Assembly: GCF_038396675.1 (NCBI RefSeq)
Contig: NC_088926.1
Coordinates: forward strand, 15,111,501-15,175,500
Length of the DNA: 64,000 nucleotides
Source: Hydra vulgaris
Taxonomy: Eukaryota > Cnidaria > Hydrozoa > Anthoathecata > Hydridae
Direction: 5' to 3'
The position numbers were made by a program, and so were the translations under genes. The notes beneath the pieces are model-generated. The model worked only from the letters and a program-made list of their open reading frames with translations, searched no databases and had not been told where the DNA came from. Positions 39,101 through 50,240 of the stretch are shown piece by piece; within the stretch, counting starts at the first letter, position 1, and every line of letters begins with the position of its first letter.

Positions 39101-39602
39101 TTGCCAAAAGTAAGTTCAAAAAATAACAACTTCAAAATTAAAATATAAAGATTATATGTATATAAACAAGAAGCTAACATTAAGAATGGGTATATACTTA
39201 TGTAAACAATAAACATATATAAACTAGTATACATCAAGAAAAAGGTATAGACAATAATAATTATATCTCACATTTAAAAAAAACTTTAGAAGCATTAAGT
39301 TAATGCAAAAATGTTATGGGAACTATATTTACGAAATCTCAAAAAATCTATAATGATAGTGCTAGGATCTAAACAAGAAGCAAATATTAGACATGTTTGT
39401 ATAATTATTTAAATAATATTTATAGGAAGAAGTAGTATACATAGGATTTATAGGAAGAAGTAGTATACTATAGCAAGTGATGAAATGAGAGTTAAACAAA
39501 ATATGAGTTAAACCTAGACACACATGTTTAAACTTTTGTTACTATGATTCATAACAAAGTTATAATATACAAACTTACCAATGGTAGACCTTGTCGATTC
39601 AA
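36148..39602 (-). CDS. Microexon gene: Ser/Thr-rich 8-residue repeats plus C-terminal exon (partial)
   Basis: Function unknown; partial at its 5' end. Thirteen 24-nt blocks on the minus strand: 39602-39579, 39054-39031, 38507-38484, 37960-37937, 37729-37706, 37630-37607, 37517-37494, 37404-37381, 37291-37268, 37178-37155, 37065-37042, 36957-36934, 36845-36822. Each ends ..TG before GTAAG/GTATG/GTAAAT, and all but one follow an AG acceptor (usually AACCTTAG). All have the same phase (2-7 codons-1) and no internal stop, giving units such as ESTRSTI, PSSSGTV, PTLTATS, TSSSATI, SCSSATT and PPAQPSA. The 37155-37178 block has TG in place of the acceptor AG. The last exon (36518-36148) starts in matching phase, reads GFTGPSILDPPATDHVCVG..., and ends in repeats. 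It lies antisense inside the Ginger1 element. A mucin-like linker is one guess. Not confirmed by transcripts. Confidence 0.6.
36201..36340 (-). repeat. 30-bp coding repeats (60-bp higher order)
   Basis: Alternating TTTGCAAGCCATAAAACTTG and TTTGCAAGCTACAAAACTTG units recur every 30 bp, with an exact 60-bp period. In the minus-strand frame they encode 10-residue units alternating FYGLQNEYRK and FCSLQIWYNK. Confidence 0.93.
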
Positions 39603-39988
39603 CTAAAGGTAACAAAAAAATTGTACGATAAAAAATAACACCTTGTAATTGCCAAAAGTAAGTTCAAAAAATAACAACTTAAAAATTAAAATATAAAGAT
39701 TATATGTATATAAACAAGAAGCTAACATTAAGAATGGGTATATACTTATGTAAACAATAAACATATATAAACTAGTATACATCAAGAAAAAGGTATAGAC
39801 AATAATAATTATATCTCACATTTAAAAAAACTTTAGAAGCATTAAGTTAATGCAAAAATGTTATGGGAACTATATTTACGAAATCTCAAAAAATCTATAA
39901 TGATAGTGCTAGGATCTAAACAAGAAGCAAATATTAGACATGTTTGTATAATTATTTAAATAATATTTATAGGAAGAAGTAGTATACA
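37825..39988. repeat. 547-bp tandem repeat, about 4 copies
   Basis: Near-identical units at 547, 547 and 548-bp spacing. Each has one 24-nt microexon (minus strand) and one degraded microexon-like stretch (GCAAGTGATGAAATGAGAG). Copies differ by only a few bases, so amplification is recent. The repeated 60-codon minus-strand ORFs are by-products. Confidence 0.97.
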
Positions 39989-41784
39989 ACAGGAAAATAA
40001 AAAAAGAAGATGAGTGTAATTTTTATACCATTTTTAAACTAAACACCAAAAAATATGTCTGTTAAGAATAAATCAATATAAATTCGATTTGTAGACTTCT
40101 ATAGAAATTAAAAGAAAAGAAGCAAATTATACAAATCATAAAATAATTTATTTTTAACAAAGTATTTGTTAATATACAAATAAGTATTATTAATACTTAT
40201 TTGTGTATTAACAAATTTTTATACTTATATGATGTTTTAATGAACCTGTGAAATGATACTTTAATCTATCAATAAAATCAAAACAGTTTTAATTTAATAG
40301 TATTAGATTAAAACTGTATTATTAAAAATGTATTACTAAAAATGTATTAGTAATACATTAATCTTTTTATACTTAAGATTATCTTACTAAGATAAACAAA
40401 AAGAGTAAGGTTTTTACATTTATGTTTTTGTTTTAAAAATAGTTAGCAATAATATAATTATGAAAAAAAAAATTTGCTTACTATCTGTTAGAGAATCTAT
40501 ATATTTTTGTAAGTCTTTTTTTACCATTTTATCTGTTTTTCTGTTATCTGTTATCTAATAATAAAAATAATGCAGAAAAAATTTGTTTTTCTAAGAACTG
40601 GCCCCCCTATCCGCCCCCGTATTTATATAGTTCGCTGTTACCGAAAAAAAATTCATTAAAACAGAAATTAGGTACCAAAAGTGCTGCACTTAGTTATATA
40701 TCTGCTCCCATTTTTTTTTGGCTGAAATTTGGCAGGTAAAAAGAAAATACATGTAGAAAGTAGAATAAATAATAAAAAAAGCGGGCTCAACATTTCTTTG
40801 ATACGAAATTAATGTGAGAACATCGACTAAATTTTCATAGAAAATTGTCAGCAAAAAAATTCATAAAAAAGTTAGGCAACCATACTTAAAAATAATATAA
40901 GAATCAAGCTTGACCTTTCTTCTTTCAAAAAATATCCTATGTTTATATGTGTTTCTAAAAAGAAACACCTCAAAAAAACGTTTGCCTGAGGCTACCTAAA
41001 AAAAGTGGTATTTGTAGAATAACACATAGTAAACTATCTGCTCCTTTTTTTTTTCTTTGAAAATTGGCATGTGCTTAGAAAATGCATGTAGAAAGTTGAA
41101 TCAATAATAAAAAAAGCGGGCTCAACATTTCTTCTACTATAAATTAATGTGAGAACATATACTATATTTTCAGGACCATAACAAACCATGAAAAATTAGT
41201 AACAATACATTAAAAGCCACATAAAAATCAAGATTAACCCTTCTTCTTTCAGAAAAATATCTAGGTTTATATATGTTTCTAAAAAGAGACACCACAAAAA
41301 AACGTTTGTCTGACGCTACCTTAAAAAAAGTGAAAAAAACGTGGAACAAAATTTTAGCACAAAAATCGGCTCCGTAAAACGCGATTTCCGCGTACCTAAA
41401 GTATATAATATAATATATGTTAGTGATCTATGTTGCAGTGTACATATAACATTTTGTAATATATGATGGCATTATTGCTACCATTTTACATTACATGTTT
41501 TGTTATGTATTAGAGTATGTATGTCCCTAGTATACTAGCAATCAACAAAGTATGTCCACTGAATATTTGTTTTAGGTATACCTAGGTTTCACACAAGTGT
41601 ATACTAGTATACACACAGTACTTTCAAACTAAACATAGTAGATTCTTTTTACACAAAGTAAATACTTTGCTCTCATTTACTAATACTTACAAGGATATTC
41701 AAAAAAGTTATAGCACAAAAAGTTTATTTATGTATTATTGGAAGCAGTTCCAATAATACATAAATAATTATTTATACTTTACAG
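39989..41784. other. Ginger1 intron remainder
   Basis: Contains a palindrome around 40147-40217 (AATACTTATTTG and its complement). A diverged tandem duplication of about 350 bp follows (40660-41010 versus 41030-41340, sharing AAAAAAAGCGGGCTCAACAT). A hairpin sits at 41728-41768. No gene was recognised. Confidence 0.6.
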
Positions 41785-42028
41785 GTTTAGGATGGAGGAT
41801 GATAAACTGCATCACAAGACAAAGAATGACATATGGTTGGAAGTAATTTTTAGCAAAGAGCAAAGAAAACAAATTGTTAATTTTTGTCATAGCGAACCTA
41901 CTGCTGGTCACCTTGGTAGAACACAAACTTTTTACAAGGTGTCAGAATGTTTTTACTGGCCAGGAATTTTCAAAGATGTAGATTATGCTGTATGTATATT
42001 GCATCATTGTTATCAATATTAATATGGC

Positions 42029-42238
<210 letters not shown>

Positions 42239-44175
42239 TATATAATACCATGTTATGTTTTAAAATATAAAGAAAATTTTAATAATTGAATGATAGAAGA
42301 TTTGAAACAGTTCTCAAAATTTTAAGTTGTTCAAAATGTTAATCTATTTTACAAATAATAACACTTTTATAGAATATAAGTATAATTACTACCTGATACA
42401 TATTTTAGTATTGCTATCATATCTGTAACCAATGTGTATCTATTTTTTTATAATGCGATAATGTATAATATATACATATATTATATATTGTATTGTGTGA
42501 AGTTTTTTTAAAGTATGTTCTTAAATAGTTCTAAATTTAAGTCCTGTGACATCAGAATATTAATATATACCATGTGCTAGAATTTGTAATTTGCAAGTTA
42601 CACATAACATAGGTTAAAAGCTGTGAACAGTGTCAGCACACAAATATGCGAAAATTCGAAAAAACTAGTCCATAGCTTCATCCGATTAAAGTAAAGTCAC
42701 CATGGTTTCATATTGGAATTGATTTAGTAGGACCACTTGAAACATCTGATAAAAATAAATATATTCTTACTATCTCTGATTATTGCACAAAGTCGGTAGC
42801 AGCATTTCCCCTAAAATCAAAATTAGCAAGCGTAAAAAGCGTCAAAAGTAGCAGCATTTCCCCTAAAATCAAAATTAGCAAGCGGCGTTGCAATAGAATT
42901 GTATAAGGTAAATTTAAATATTATTATCATCCACAGGTATAAAAATTTGAATTCAGTTTGTGTATAAGAGCTGTCTAGTTTTAAAATCTTGGATTTAATC
43001 ATCTTGTATTTTAGGCTAATGGTTTAGATGAGCGGTTCAATCAAACCATCCAGTTAATGCTTGTAAAATTTTGTAATGATCTCCACATTACATGGGATAC
43101 TCATTTGGATGCTTGTATTTTTGCATACAATACATCAAGGCAAGAGTCTACAAAATACGCTCCCTTTGAGTTAATGTTCGGAAGGAAGCCCATACTTCCT
43201 ATAGAATTAGAAGTTGTAGGAGAATCTCCTCAATCATTGTTAATTGATTTTAACACAAGACCTATAAGCAACCAACATTTTATGAATAAAATAATTGAGG
43301 AAAGGTATAAAGCATTTACTGGTTTGTTAAAATATGATTGTAGAACATTACTGTAACAGTTTGATTTTTTTCAAGGTTTTTTCTTAGAGTTTTGATATGC
43401 AAAATGTTCTTTTTTCTTTCATTATAAATATATTTTGAAGTTTTACAATAATTGTTTACATGGCCTACTATATAACACGGCCGGATTTGTTGCCTTGAAC
43501 GCAAAAAATTAGTGGGCTGAAAAAACACGAGTTTGAAGTTTACAATGAACCGATTTAACAATCTTAAATTAAACTTTTTTTAATTCAAGTAATACTTTAT
43601 TTTGCAATGCCAAAAAAGTGTTGTGTTGTTGGTTGTAGAAGTAATTATAAGCGAAAGATTGAAGAATGTTCCAGTAACAGCAACCACGCACAGTGGGCCC
43701 AGAATGATAAGTTTTGGAAATAGGATCATAACTAATGATTAAGAAATCCTAGAAAACTCATTGAGGACTTTTTAGAAAGATATTTTTTTGCTGGTTATAG
43801 GAAAATTAAAATTTTTAATATTAAACTAAATTTGTGGACTGGGTTCAAATTACCATATTTGGTCATTTTTGATAAATTAGTATTTTTTGATAAATACTCA
43901 AAGTTAAATTTTTTTTTAGATGACAATTAAAAAAGTAATTTATCAGATATACTTAAAGAAAAAAAAATTCAAAAGTTTAAATAATATGGGGGTCTGGTTT
44001 CTACTATTCTAGTGATAAGAAGTTTAGTATTTAAAAACAAGTATTCTGTCAAATTTGGATTTAAAATAATGTAAGTATAATAAAATTATAAGGAAAGAGT
44101 TCTAATGAATTGAACTTGCAAAATATATTTGAAGATAAAAAGTTAAAATAGTAAAAAATGTTAATAACTTTATAA

Positions 44176-46374
44176 TTAATCATAAATAAGGTTTTCAAAC
44201 ATATCATCAAAATATCTCTTTGGTTTTGAAAACATACGCTCATGAGATCTACTTGTATGCTCATTTGAACCACTATCTTCGCATAACTTTGGAGGATGCG
44301 AATGGATAATTTGGTTTAAAATACAAGGATCCGATCTCTCTAAAAGACGACTCATTACATCTGTAAGTTGTTCTAGATGTGATGTCTTACGAGAGAGAAG
44401 TTTTAAATAGTTTCTAATATCTTTGTTGTTTGCTTCAAGACCTTCCTCCGATAAATTGCCAAGGCCATAACCATCATTTAGAGTTATTAAATCAGTTGAA
44501 TGATGAAGGACTCCATGAAGAGTGTGGTTAATTTGTGCCCATGGCATATTTGTAATAATGTTAAGTGTAGCATTATTGCATAACTCCTGAAATTTGTCTA
44601 TTTTAATTTTACGCTGACAAGAAACTATACGAAGTATTATACTGATTTGAGAATGTAGTAATAACAAGCTATCTTTGTACATAGGAGAGCATAGATCATT
44701 TATGCTGGAAATTAGTTCTTCAGAAAAAAATCTACGGCCTTGTGACCCTGTTGTAGATGTCCCTCCCTTCTCACCAGAGTTACAACACATATCTAATCGC
44801 AGTCCAGTGTTTTCTTTTATTTTAGTAATAACCCTGTCTTTTGCGTTACGTATTGGTTTACCAAGTGGTCCAGTTTTTGTAACCCAAAGTCTGTAATCTA
44901 TATGACACCTATAAAGTAGTTTTAAAAACCAGGTAGTGCTGTTTATATATGAATGTGTTATACATATGCTTTTTTGGTCAGATTTGGTTTGTGGTTTTTT
45001 AGTAAGTCCTTTTCGTGTGGCAAAATCTCCAGTTTTAGTTGGAATGATACCATCCTTATTAACTAGCTTTTCATACAGCATCCAAGTTTCTTCTGATGAT
45101 CGATCAATCGGAAATCCTTCACTAACTCTCGTAATATCTGTCCATTCAGTAGTTTTTGTTTTGCAAAGTATACAATCTGCACCTCCTAGTCCACTGATAA
45201 GTCGTTTAAACTTTAAATCCTTCATTGTATCTTGAATATAAATTTTGACATTGATATAATTTTTGCCAAATAGACAACACATTCCTTTAGCATTCAACTC
45301 TTCTCGTGCGTTATCAGTAGTTGGGACAATAAGATCTAGCAAATCTTGATTAGTTTCTGTTTCTCTTATCAAAAACACAGGACGTAATGATCTCGATGCA
45401 TTTGGTGAATAATTTTGCCACAGGGTCATATTTTTACTATCTCGATGGCATATTAGTTTCAGAGGAATAAGACCATATTGAAAGATATTTGATTTGCTTT
45501 CAATCATTTCTTTTGATTTCATTGATACCTGTTGCCCTGCTCCATCACAACCATCCTTAAAACACATCTGATACTCATCACCATCTACTGGAATAAAAGA
45601 ATCTTTAATAATATTCAAAACAGAATCAATTGTCATTTTTACAAGTTCTTTGTATTGAACAGAAACACCTCTTCCAGTCAAAACATTACTAATTGTAGGG
45701 CGCAATTTTTTTCTTCCTTCAAGCAGTTCATTGGTTGTTGGAAAATATATGCCTTTTGAAGCAAAAAGAAATCTTAATTTTCTCATTTGCTCTTTACTTA
45801 ATGTAAGGGAATGCATTAGAGCAATGGATTCATCTATACTAAAGATATCTATTGTTTCCATATGGTTTGTAAAAATAGCATTTCCAACACGAGCAATACT
45901 TTTATTATTTTTTGTGTTAACTCTATGTAAAAGGTAACCCAATAACTGGTTAACATGCAACTCTGGGCACTCATTAGTGATAAATTTGTTTATATAATTG
46001 AGAAGTTCCTGTGTCCTCTCCTTTTTCATCTTATCACCCAGTTCTGTAAAAGACTTTCTTTGTTTTGAAAAACATGGTTCTGTTATGCAAGCATCCTCTA
46101 CTTCATAAATGATATCTTTTGATGCTTGTGAAAGTATAAATGCATATCCATTTTTCTTGAAATGTTTCTCTTTCAGACGTTTATAACGTTTCCATGTTTT
46201 TTCACAAACATTTTCGAACTCCAATGAATTAACTGATAGTTCAAAATCTTTATAAAGTATTTCTTTAATGGCTGAATATGTTACTGAATTTGACTTAACA
46301 GTTTTGTCAGCTCTAACAAATTGTGTGAATAAATCTATTTCTGTGATGTATTTTACATTTTTATTTTCCTCCAT
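44176..46374 (-). CDS. Transib transposase (RAG1-core homologue), intact 732 aa
   Basis: Predicted DDE transposase that cuts at CACAGTG ends. Blocks parallel the RAG1 core: 'FKDGCDGAGQ' (D277; cf. RAG1 'SCDGMGD' with D600), 'NASRSLRPVFLIRETETNQD' (cf. '[20 protein letters not shown]'), 'GGADCILCKT' (C401/C404; cf. RAG1 'YICTLC'), 'LHGVLHHSTDLI' (H620/H625; cf. 'FHKTLAHVPEII', zinc pair), and 'LSEEGLEANNKDIRNYLKLLSRKTS' (E647; cf. RAG1 E962 in 'SEGNESGNK'). 'GEKGGTSTTGSQGRRFF' near 534-550 is Transib-specific. The RAG1 D708 position is not obvious: the aligned 'CITHSYINSTTWF' stretch has no Asp. No RING finger is present. One uninterrupted exon, ATG at 46374. The intact frame suggests a young copy. 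Confidence 0.95.
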   Translation of the reverse strand: MEENKNVKYITEIDLFTQFVRADKTVKSNSVTYSAIKEILYKDFELSVNSLEFENVCEKTWKRYKRLKEKHFKKNGYAFILSQASKDIIYEVEDACITEPCFSKQRKSFTELGDKMKKERTQELLNYINKFITNECPELHVNQLLGYLLHRVNTKNNKSIARVGNAIFTNHMETIDIFSIDESIALMHSLTLSKEQMRKLRFLFASKGIYFPTTNELLEGRKKLRPTISNVLTGRGVSVQYKELVKMTIDSVLNIIKDSFIPVDGDEYQMCFKDGCDGAGQQVSMKSKEMIESKSNIFQYGLIPLKLICHRDSKNMTLWQNYSPNASRSLRPVFLIRETETNQDLLDLIVPTTDNAREELNAKGMCCLFGKNYINVKIYIQDTMKDLKFKRLISGLGGADCILCKTKTTEWTDITRVSEGFPIDRSSEETWMLYEKLVNKDGIIPTKTGDFATRKGLTKKPQTKSDQKSICITHSYINSTTWFLKLLYRCHIDYRLWVTKTGPLGKPIRNAKDRVITKIKENTGLRLDMCCNSGEKGGTSTTGSQGRRFFSEELISSINDLCSPMYKDSLLLLHSQISIILRIVSCQRKIKIDKFQELCNNATLNIITNMPWAQINHTLHGVLHHSTDLITLNDGYGLGNLSEEGLEANNKDIRNYLKLLSRKTSHLEQLTDVMSRLLERSDPCILNQIIHSHPPKLCEDSGSNEHTSRSHERMFSKPKRYFDDMFENLIYD

Positions 46375-46546
46375 TACATTTATTTTTTATTTTACTTTAC
46401 TTCTGTTGAAACAAACACAAAACCATATTAAATAAATATTAAAAAATTTAAAATGTTCATATTTGTAACTAAAAGTAAAATCTTCACATATTTTAAGGAA
46501 AAAATAATTATCACTGTTCAACTTTTTTAAATCATGTGAATAAAAA

Positions 46547-46647
46547 AAAAGTGCTAACTTGCCTCAGTTCTCCTTAAAATATTTGAAAAGAAGAAATGTT
46601 AAATATTTTAAAAATGTATGACACAGTAGAGGCAAGTTAGCACTTTT
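46547..46647. mobile_element. 101-bp palindromic MITE in the Transib leader
   Basis: AAAAGTGCTAACTTGCCTC at 46547-46565 is exactly complemented at 46629-46647. It lies between the transposase ATG and the right Transib end, within the presumed 5' leader. Confidence 0.75.
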
Positions 46648-49602
46648 AAAAAAACTTAAGATTTAATCTGATTTTTTGTAAAAAATAACAACATAAATAT
46701 ATAACATAATAACATAGTTAATTTTTAAAAGCTTTGAAGAAAAAATAAATAAAAAAAACAACATATTTTTAATTTATTTATTCAAAAATATATTACATAT
46801 CAAACTAAAAACAACTTTTACGTAAGTGTTTTATCAATTTTCATGCCAGTAAATTCATTTTGAATGGAAACTAACCGAATTTACTAAACTTTTATAGATA
46901 CACAAAAAAATTGAAAATTCATCAATTTCAAAATTGCATATCATCACATAGAAATTAGCTAGAAACATAATTTTTTTTTTATTTATCCACAAATTTATCT
47001 GACTTTCTGAATAAATAACTTTTATAGACTTTCTCAAACAAATATTTTTTCTCTATTTCCACTTCTAGGCCCACTGTGCCACGTAACATACAAAACTGTG
47101 TTTAGTTTTCCTGATAGCAGGCAGTTAGATCTTCGAAATTGTTGGATTAAGATCGTCAACCGAACTGATTGGAGCCCCACAGAAAACTCAGTTATATGTA
47201 TCGATCATTTTGAAGATAAATATTTGAAAAGAGGTAAACGTATAACATTGAATTATTGCGAAAATCCTATACCAACAATTATTACCAACCAAAACATCCT
47301 ATCAAAGCCATCTTTAATTCAATCAACCTCAGCTTTACGTAAGCCCTCTGCAGTTCGTATATATTCTCATCCTTTTCTCGATGAAACATACGATTTTAGA
47401 AAACATGATACAATTAAAAGAATTATAGATCTTAATGAAAGTTTTTGTCCAGCAGGATTTTCATTTAAACTAGTTGATAACCGTATGTTATTTCTTCGAA
47501 TTTATTTCGACGACGGGGATGTTACTCCTAACATTGAGAGTATTACTATTGATAAAGACTTACATGTAAAGCTACATATGAAAGGTATCCCAGTTCCATT
47601 GCCTAAATGGTTTAGAGAAGGCAGTGTTTGTAAATTGATCAGTGCCAGTATGCTTGTTAATTTTGTTTCTTATATGCATGAAGTTGCAAAGAACGTATCA
47701 AAAAGTGTATTATCAGATTTATATAAATTATCTCTTTATAAACCACAAGGACGTCCAATCTACACAAATGAAATCATTAGATTTTCTCTAATGCACAGAT
47801 ATACATCAAAACAGGCTTATACTTTGCTATTAGAAGAGTTTCCACTTCCTTCGTTGTCTTATTTAAAATCACTTTCAAAGGATGGCATTGATCCATTATC
47901 AGGATTATTATTACTTTTGGAAAATGGTAGTATTAGTGCTGACTGTGTTGTTTTAATTGATGAGATGTATTTACAAAAAGGTGTCCAATATCATGGAGGA
48001 AGTTTAATTGGTGCTGATGATGATGGTAATTTCTATTCTGGTATAGTTGTGTTCATGGTGGTTAGCTTGAAAGAATCTATCCCCTTTGTAATTAAGGCCT
48101 GTCCAGAATTTCAAATTTCTGGTTCTATGATTAGTTCACTTATAGAAGAAACATTAGATACTTTATATAAAGCATCTTTTAATGTACGAGCTATAATAAC
48201 TGACAATCATGCAACAAATGTTTCAGCATTTAAAATTCTACGTTTAAAGTTTGGTGAACAAGATAATGAAATATATTTTACTTTTATGGGACACCGGGTT
48301 TACAATTTATATGACAGTGTTCATTTACTGAAAAACATTAGAAATAATTTATTAAATTCAAAACGGTTTGTATTTCCACCTTTTGATTTTATTGAGTTTG
48401 ATGATATTATTCATGTTGAAGCTGGAGAAATTTCTTGGAGTTTATTGCATAATGTTTATGAGAAAGATGAATTGTTACCTGCTAACTTAAAAAAAGCTTT
48501 CAAATTGTCTGCCCAAACTTTACATCCAGGAAACAACAAACAAAGTGTTCCTTTAGCTTTAAATATTTTTGATGAAACCACCTCTGCTGCAATCATCAGC
48601 TATTTTCCAAACGAAACTGCAGCCTCTGGATTTCTAAGGCTTATTAATATTTGGTGGACTATTTCTAATTCAAAGGTAATGTTTAATACAAACAATAGGA
48701 TTGGTAATGCAGCTATTCCAGGTGACAAAAAGTCACAATTTTTTCGAGTTTTTGCAACATGGATTAATGAATGGAAAAACTTGCAGTTTCAAAGATGTAA
48801 TAAGTATACTTTATCTGCTCAAACAACTAATGCATTAATTACACTGAAGGGTACTGCAAGTCTGATTGAAGATTTATTTTCAGAAGGATATAAATATGTT
48901 TTAACTAGCAGGTTTCAAACTGATCCATTAGAAAGACATTTCAGTAAATATCGACAAATGAGCGGTGGAAGATTTTTAGTCAGTTTACGTGAAGTTCAAA
49001 GCTCTGAAAAGATATTATGCATGAAATCCTTAATTAAAGCCAATATCAATTGTTGGACGAGCAATCTTAAACTTGATACAAAAATTGACAAAAATGAACT
49101 TTTAATAAAATTGGAAAAATATAGCAATGAAATTCAAGAGAATGAGCTTTGTCATGACTCTTACGAAGTTGCAATCAATATATCTGGTTACATCACGAAA
49201 AAGATTGGGGATAAATATAACTGTTCTAACTGTCTGAAATCATTAAGTTTCAATAAAGTCTCAACAGAATATCTGGAAATTCTTTCACGTGGTGGTTTAA
49301 CAAAACCTTCCAAAGAATTAGCTAACTATGTTTGTAATGGGTTTATAATTCTAGACACTGTAAAGAAAATGTTATTAAAGTATTCTCATGATATAAAAAA
49401 TGCATCCTTGCTAGCGCTAGAAAAATATCAACCAAGTGATAGTGATTTTATGTGTATAGAACATGAGGAATGGGGAAGGCATTTGGTAAACACAATTATT
49501 ACCAACATATATTTTAACAATGAGCAACAAATTAAAAATGGAAACATTAGAAAAAATGAAGTTGCTGCCTTTAAAGTTCGACAAATCAAAAAAGACAAAT
49601 GA

Positions 49603-50055
49603 ATAAACCCATAACAACATAGTATATGTATATTGTTTTTTTGAGAAACAAAAGAAACTTGACTTGATTAATCTTTTTGTAATATATGTAAATGCTTTCA
49701 GTAAATGTGTATATTTAAAAATTATGCTAGTTTTACTAACATTTTTGTTAATTTTAGTTGTTTGAACCAATAATTTTAAGACTAAGATTTTGTAGATTAA
49801 AATTGATGGTTAAAATAAATAGTTCATTCGGCTTAATGCAATCATGATTTATTATTAGCTAACTGTTTTAGTGTTTGAAGGTTAAGAATTTTGGTAATAG
49901 TAATAATTATAGCTAAGAGCAAATTATTTAAATATTATTAATGTCTTTATAGAATTACCTTCAGGTTTTGATTCAAAAGCTAAAAACCTAAAATCGGCCC
50001 ACTAATTTTGTGCGTTCAAGGCAACAAATCCGGCCGTGTTATATAGTAGGCCATG
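49603..50055. other. 3' end of the P-like element
   Basis: AT-rich noncoding sequence downstream of the P-like transposase stop, ending in the right TIR (about 49995-50055). Confidence 0.7.
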
Positions 50056-50240
50056 ATTGTTTATACTTTAGATCAAATATGCTGCAAAAAGCTAAACAAA
50101 ACATTAAAACAGCTCATGAAAAGCAGAAAGAAAATTATAACATGAAGCATGCAAATCCATTTGTTTATGCCATCGGGTCCAAAGTCCTTATCAAGGATTT
50201 TACGCAGAAAAAAAGGAAAGAAGGCAAATTAGATTTCAGA

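Larger units (their letters stand above)
43684..47083 (-). mobile_element. Transib transposon (RAG1-related) with RSS-heptamer ends
   Basis: The element (43689-47078, 3390 bp) begins CACAGTGGGCCCAGAA; the right end reads back as CACAGTGGGCCTAGAA. The outer seven bases equal the consensus heptamer of V(D)J recombination signals. An exact 5-bp G+C-rich duplication CCACG flanks it (43684-43688, 47079-47083), the Transib/RAG transposition hallmark. The single ORF is on the minus strand. No RAG2-like ORF is present. It sits in the THAP exon of the P-like transposase. Confidence 0.96.
43607..49602 (+). pseudogene. P-like transposase with THAP domain, split by a Transib insertion
   Basis: Predicted DDE-type transposase for this P-like element. 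Codons 1-27 plus one base lie at 43607-43688 ('MPKKCCVVGCRSNYKRK', the first two Cys of the C2CH zinc module). The frame resumes at 47084 and stays open to 49602. The joined frame is 2601 nt (866 aa), with the second module half 'CIDHF'. The body shows 'VVLIDEMYLQ' and 'IITDNHATNVSAF' (catalytic Asp blocks), 'YDSVHLLKNIRNN' (cf. 'DPCHMLKxxRN') and 'TDPLERHFSKYRQMSGG' (Glu block near the C-terminus). There are no other stops, so the copy was probably coding-competent until the Transib landed. As it stands it cannot produce a THAP domain. Confidence 0.93.
43451..50063 (+). mobile_element. P-element-like (THAP transposase) transposon, 6.6 kb with nested Transib
   Basis: The element (43459-50055) starts CATGGCCTACTATATAACAC and ends with its complement. 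The TIRs are about 61 bp with about two mismatches. An exact 8-bp duplication ATTGTTTA flanks it (43451-43458, 50056-50063). CA.TG ends, an 8-bp TSD and a THAP-domain transposase identify the P superfamily. Without the inserted Transib and one TSD copy it is about 3.2 kb, a normal size. It lies in an intron of the Ginger1 transposase. Confidence 0.95.

Noticed and set aside
37961..39785. Four identical 60-codon minus-strand ORFs
   Set aside because: They fall in the intronic part of the 547-bp tandem repeat and are repeated only because the DNA is repeated.
44675..45937. Plus-strand ORFs opposite the Transib transposase
   Set aside because: They are shadows of the intact 732-codon minus-strand gene.
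44176..46374. A genuine RAG1 gene or RAG1-RAG2-like (ProtoRAG) locus
   Set aside because: It is bounded by transposon ends and a 5-bp TSD, has the Transib-specific GGTSTTGSQGRRFF-type block, and has no RING finger and no RAG2-like ORF.
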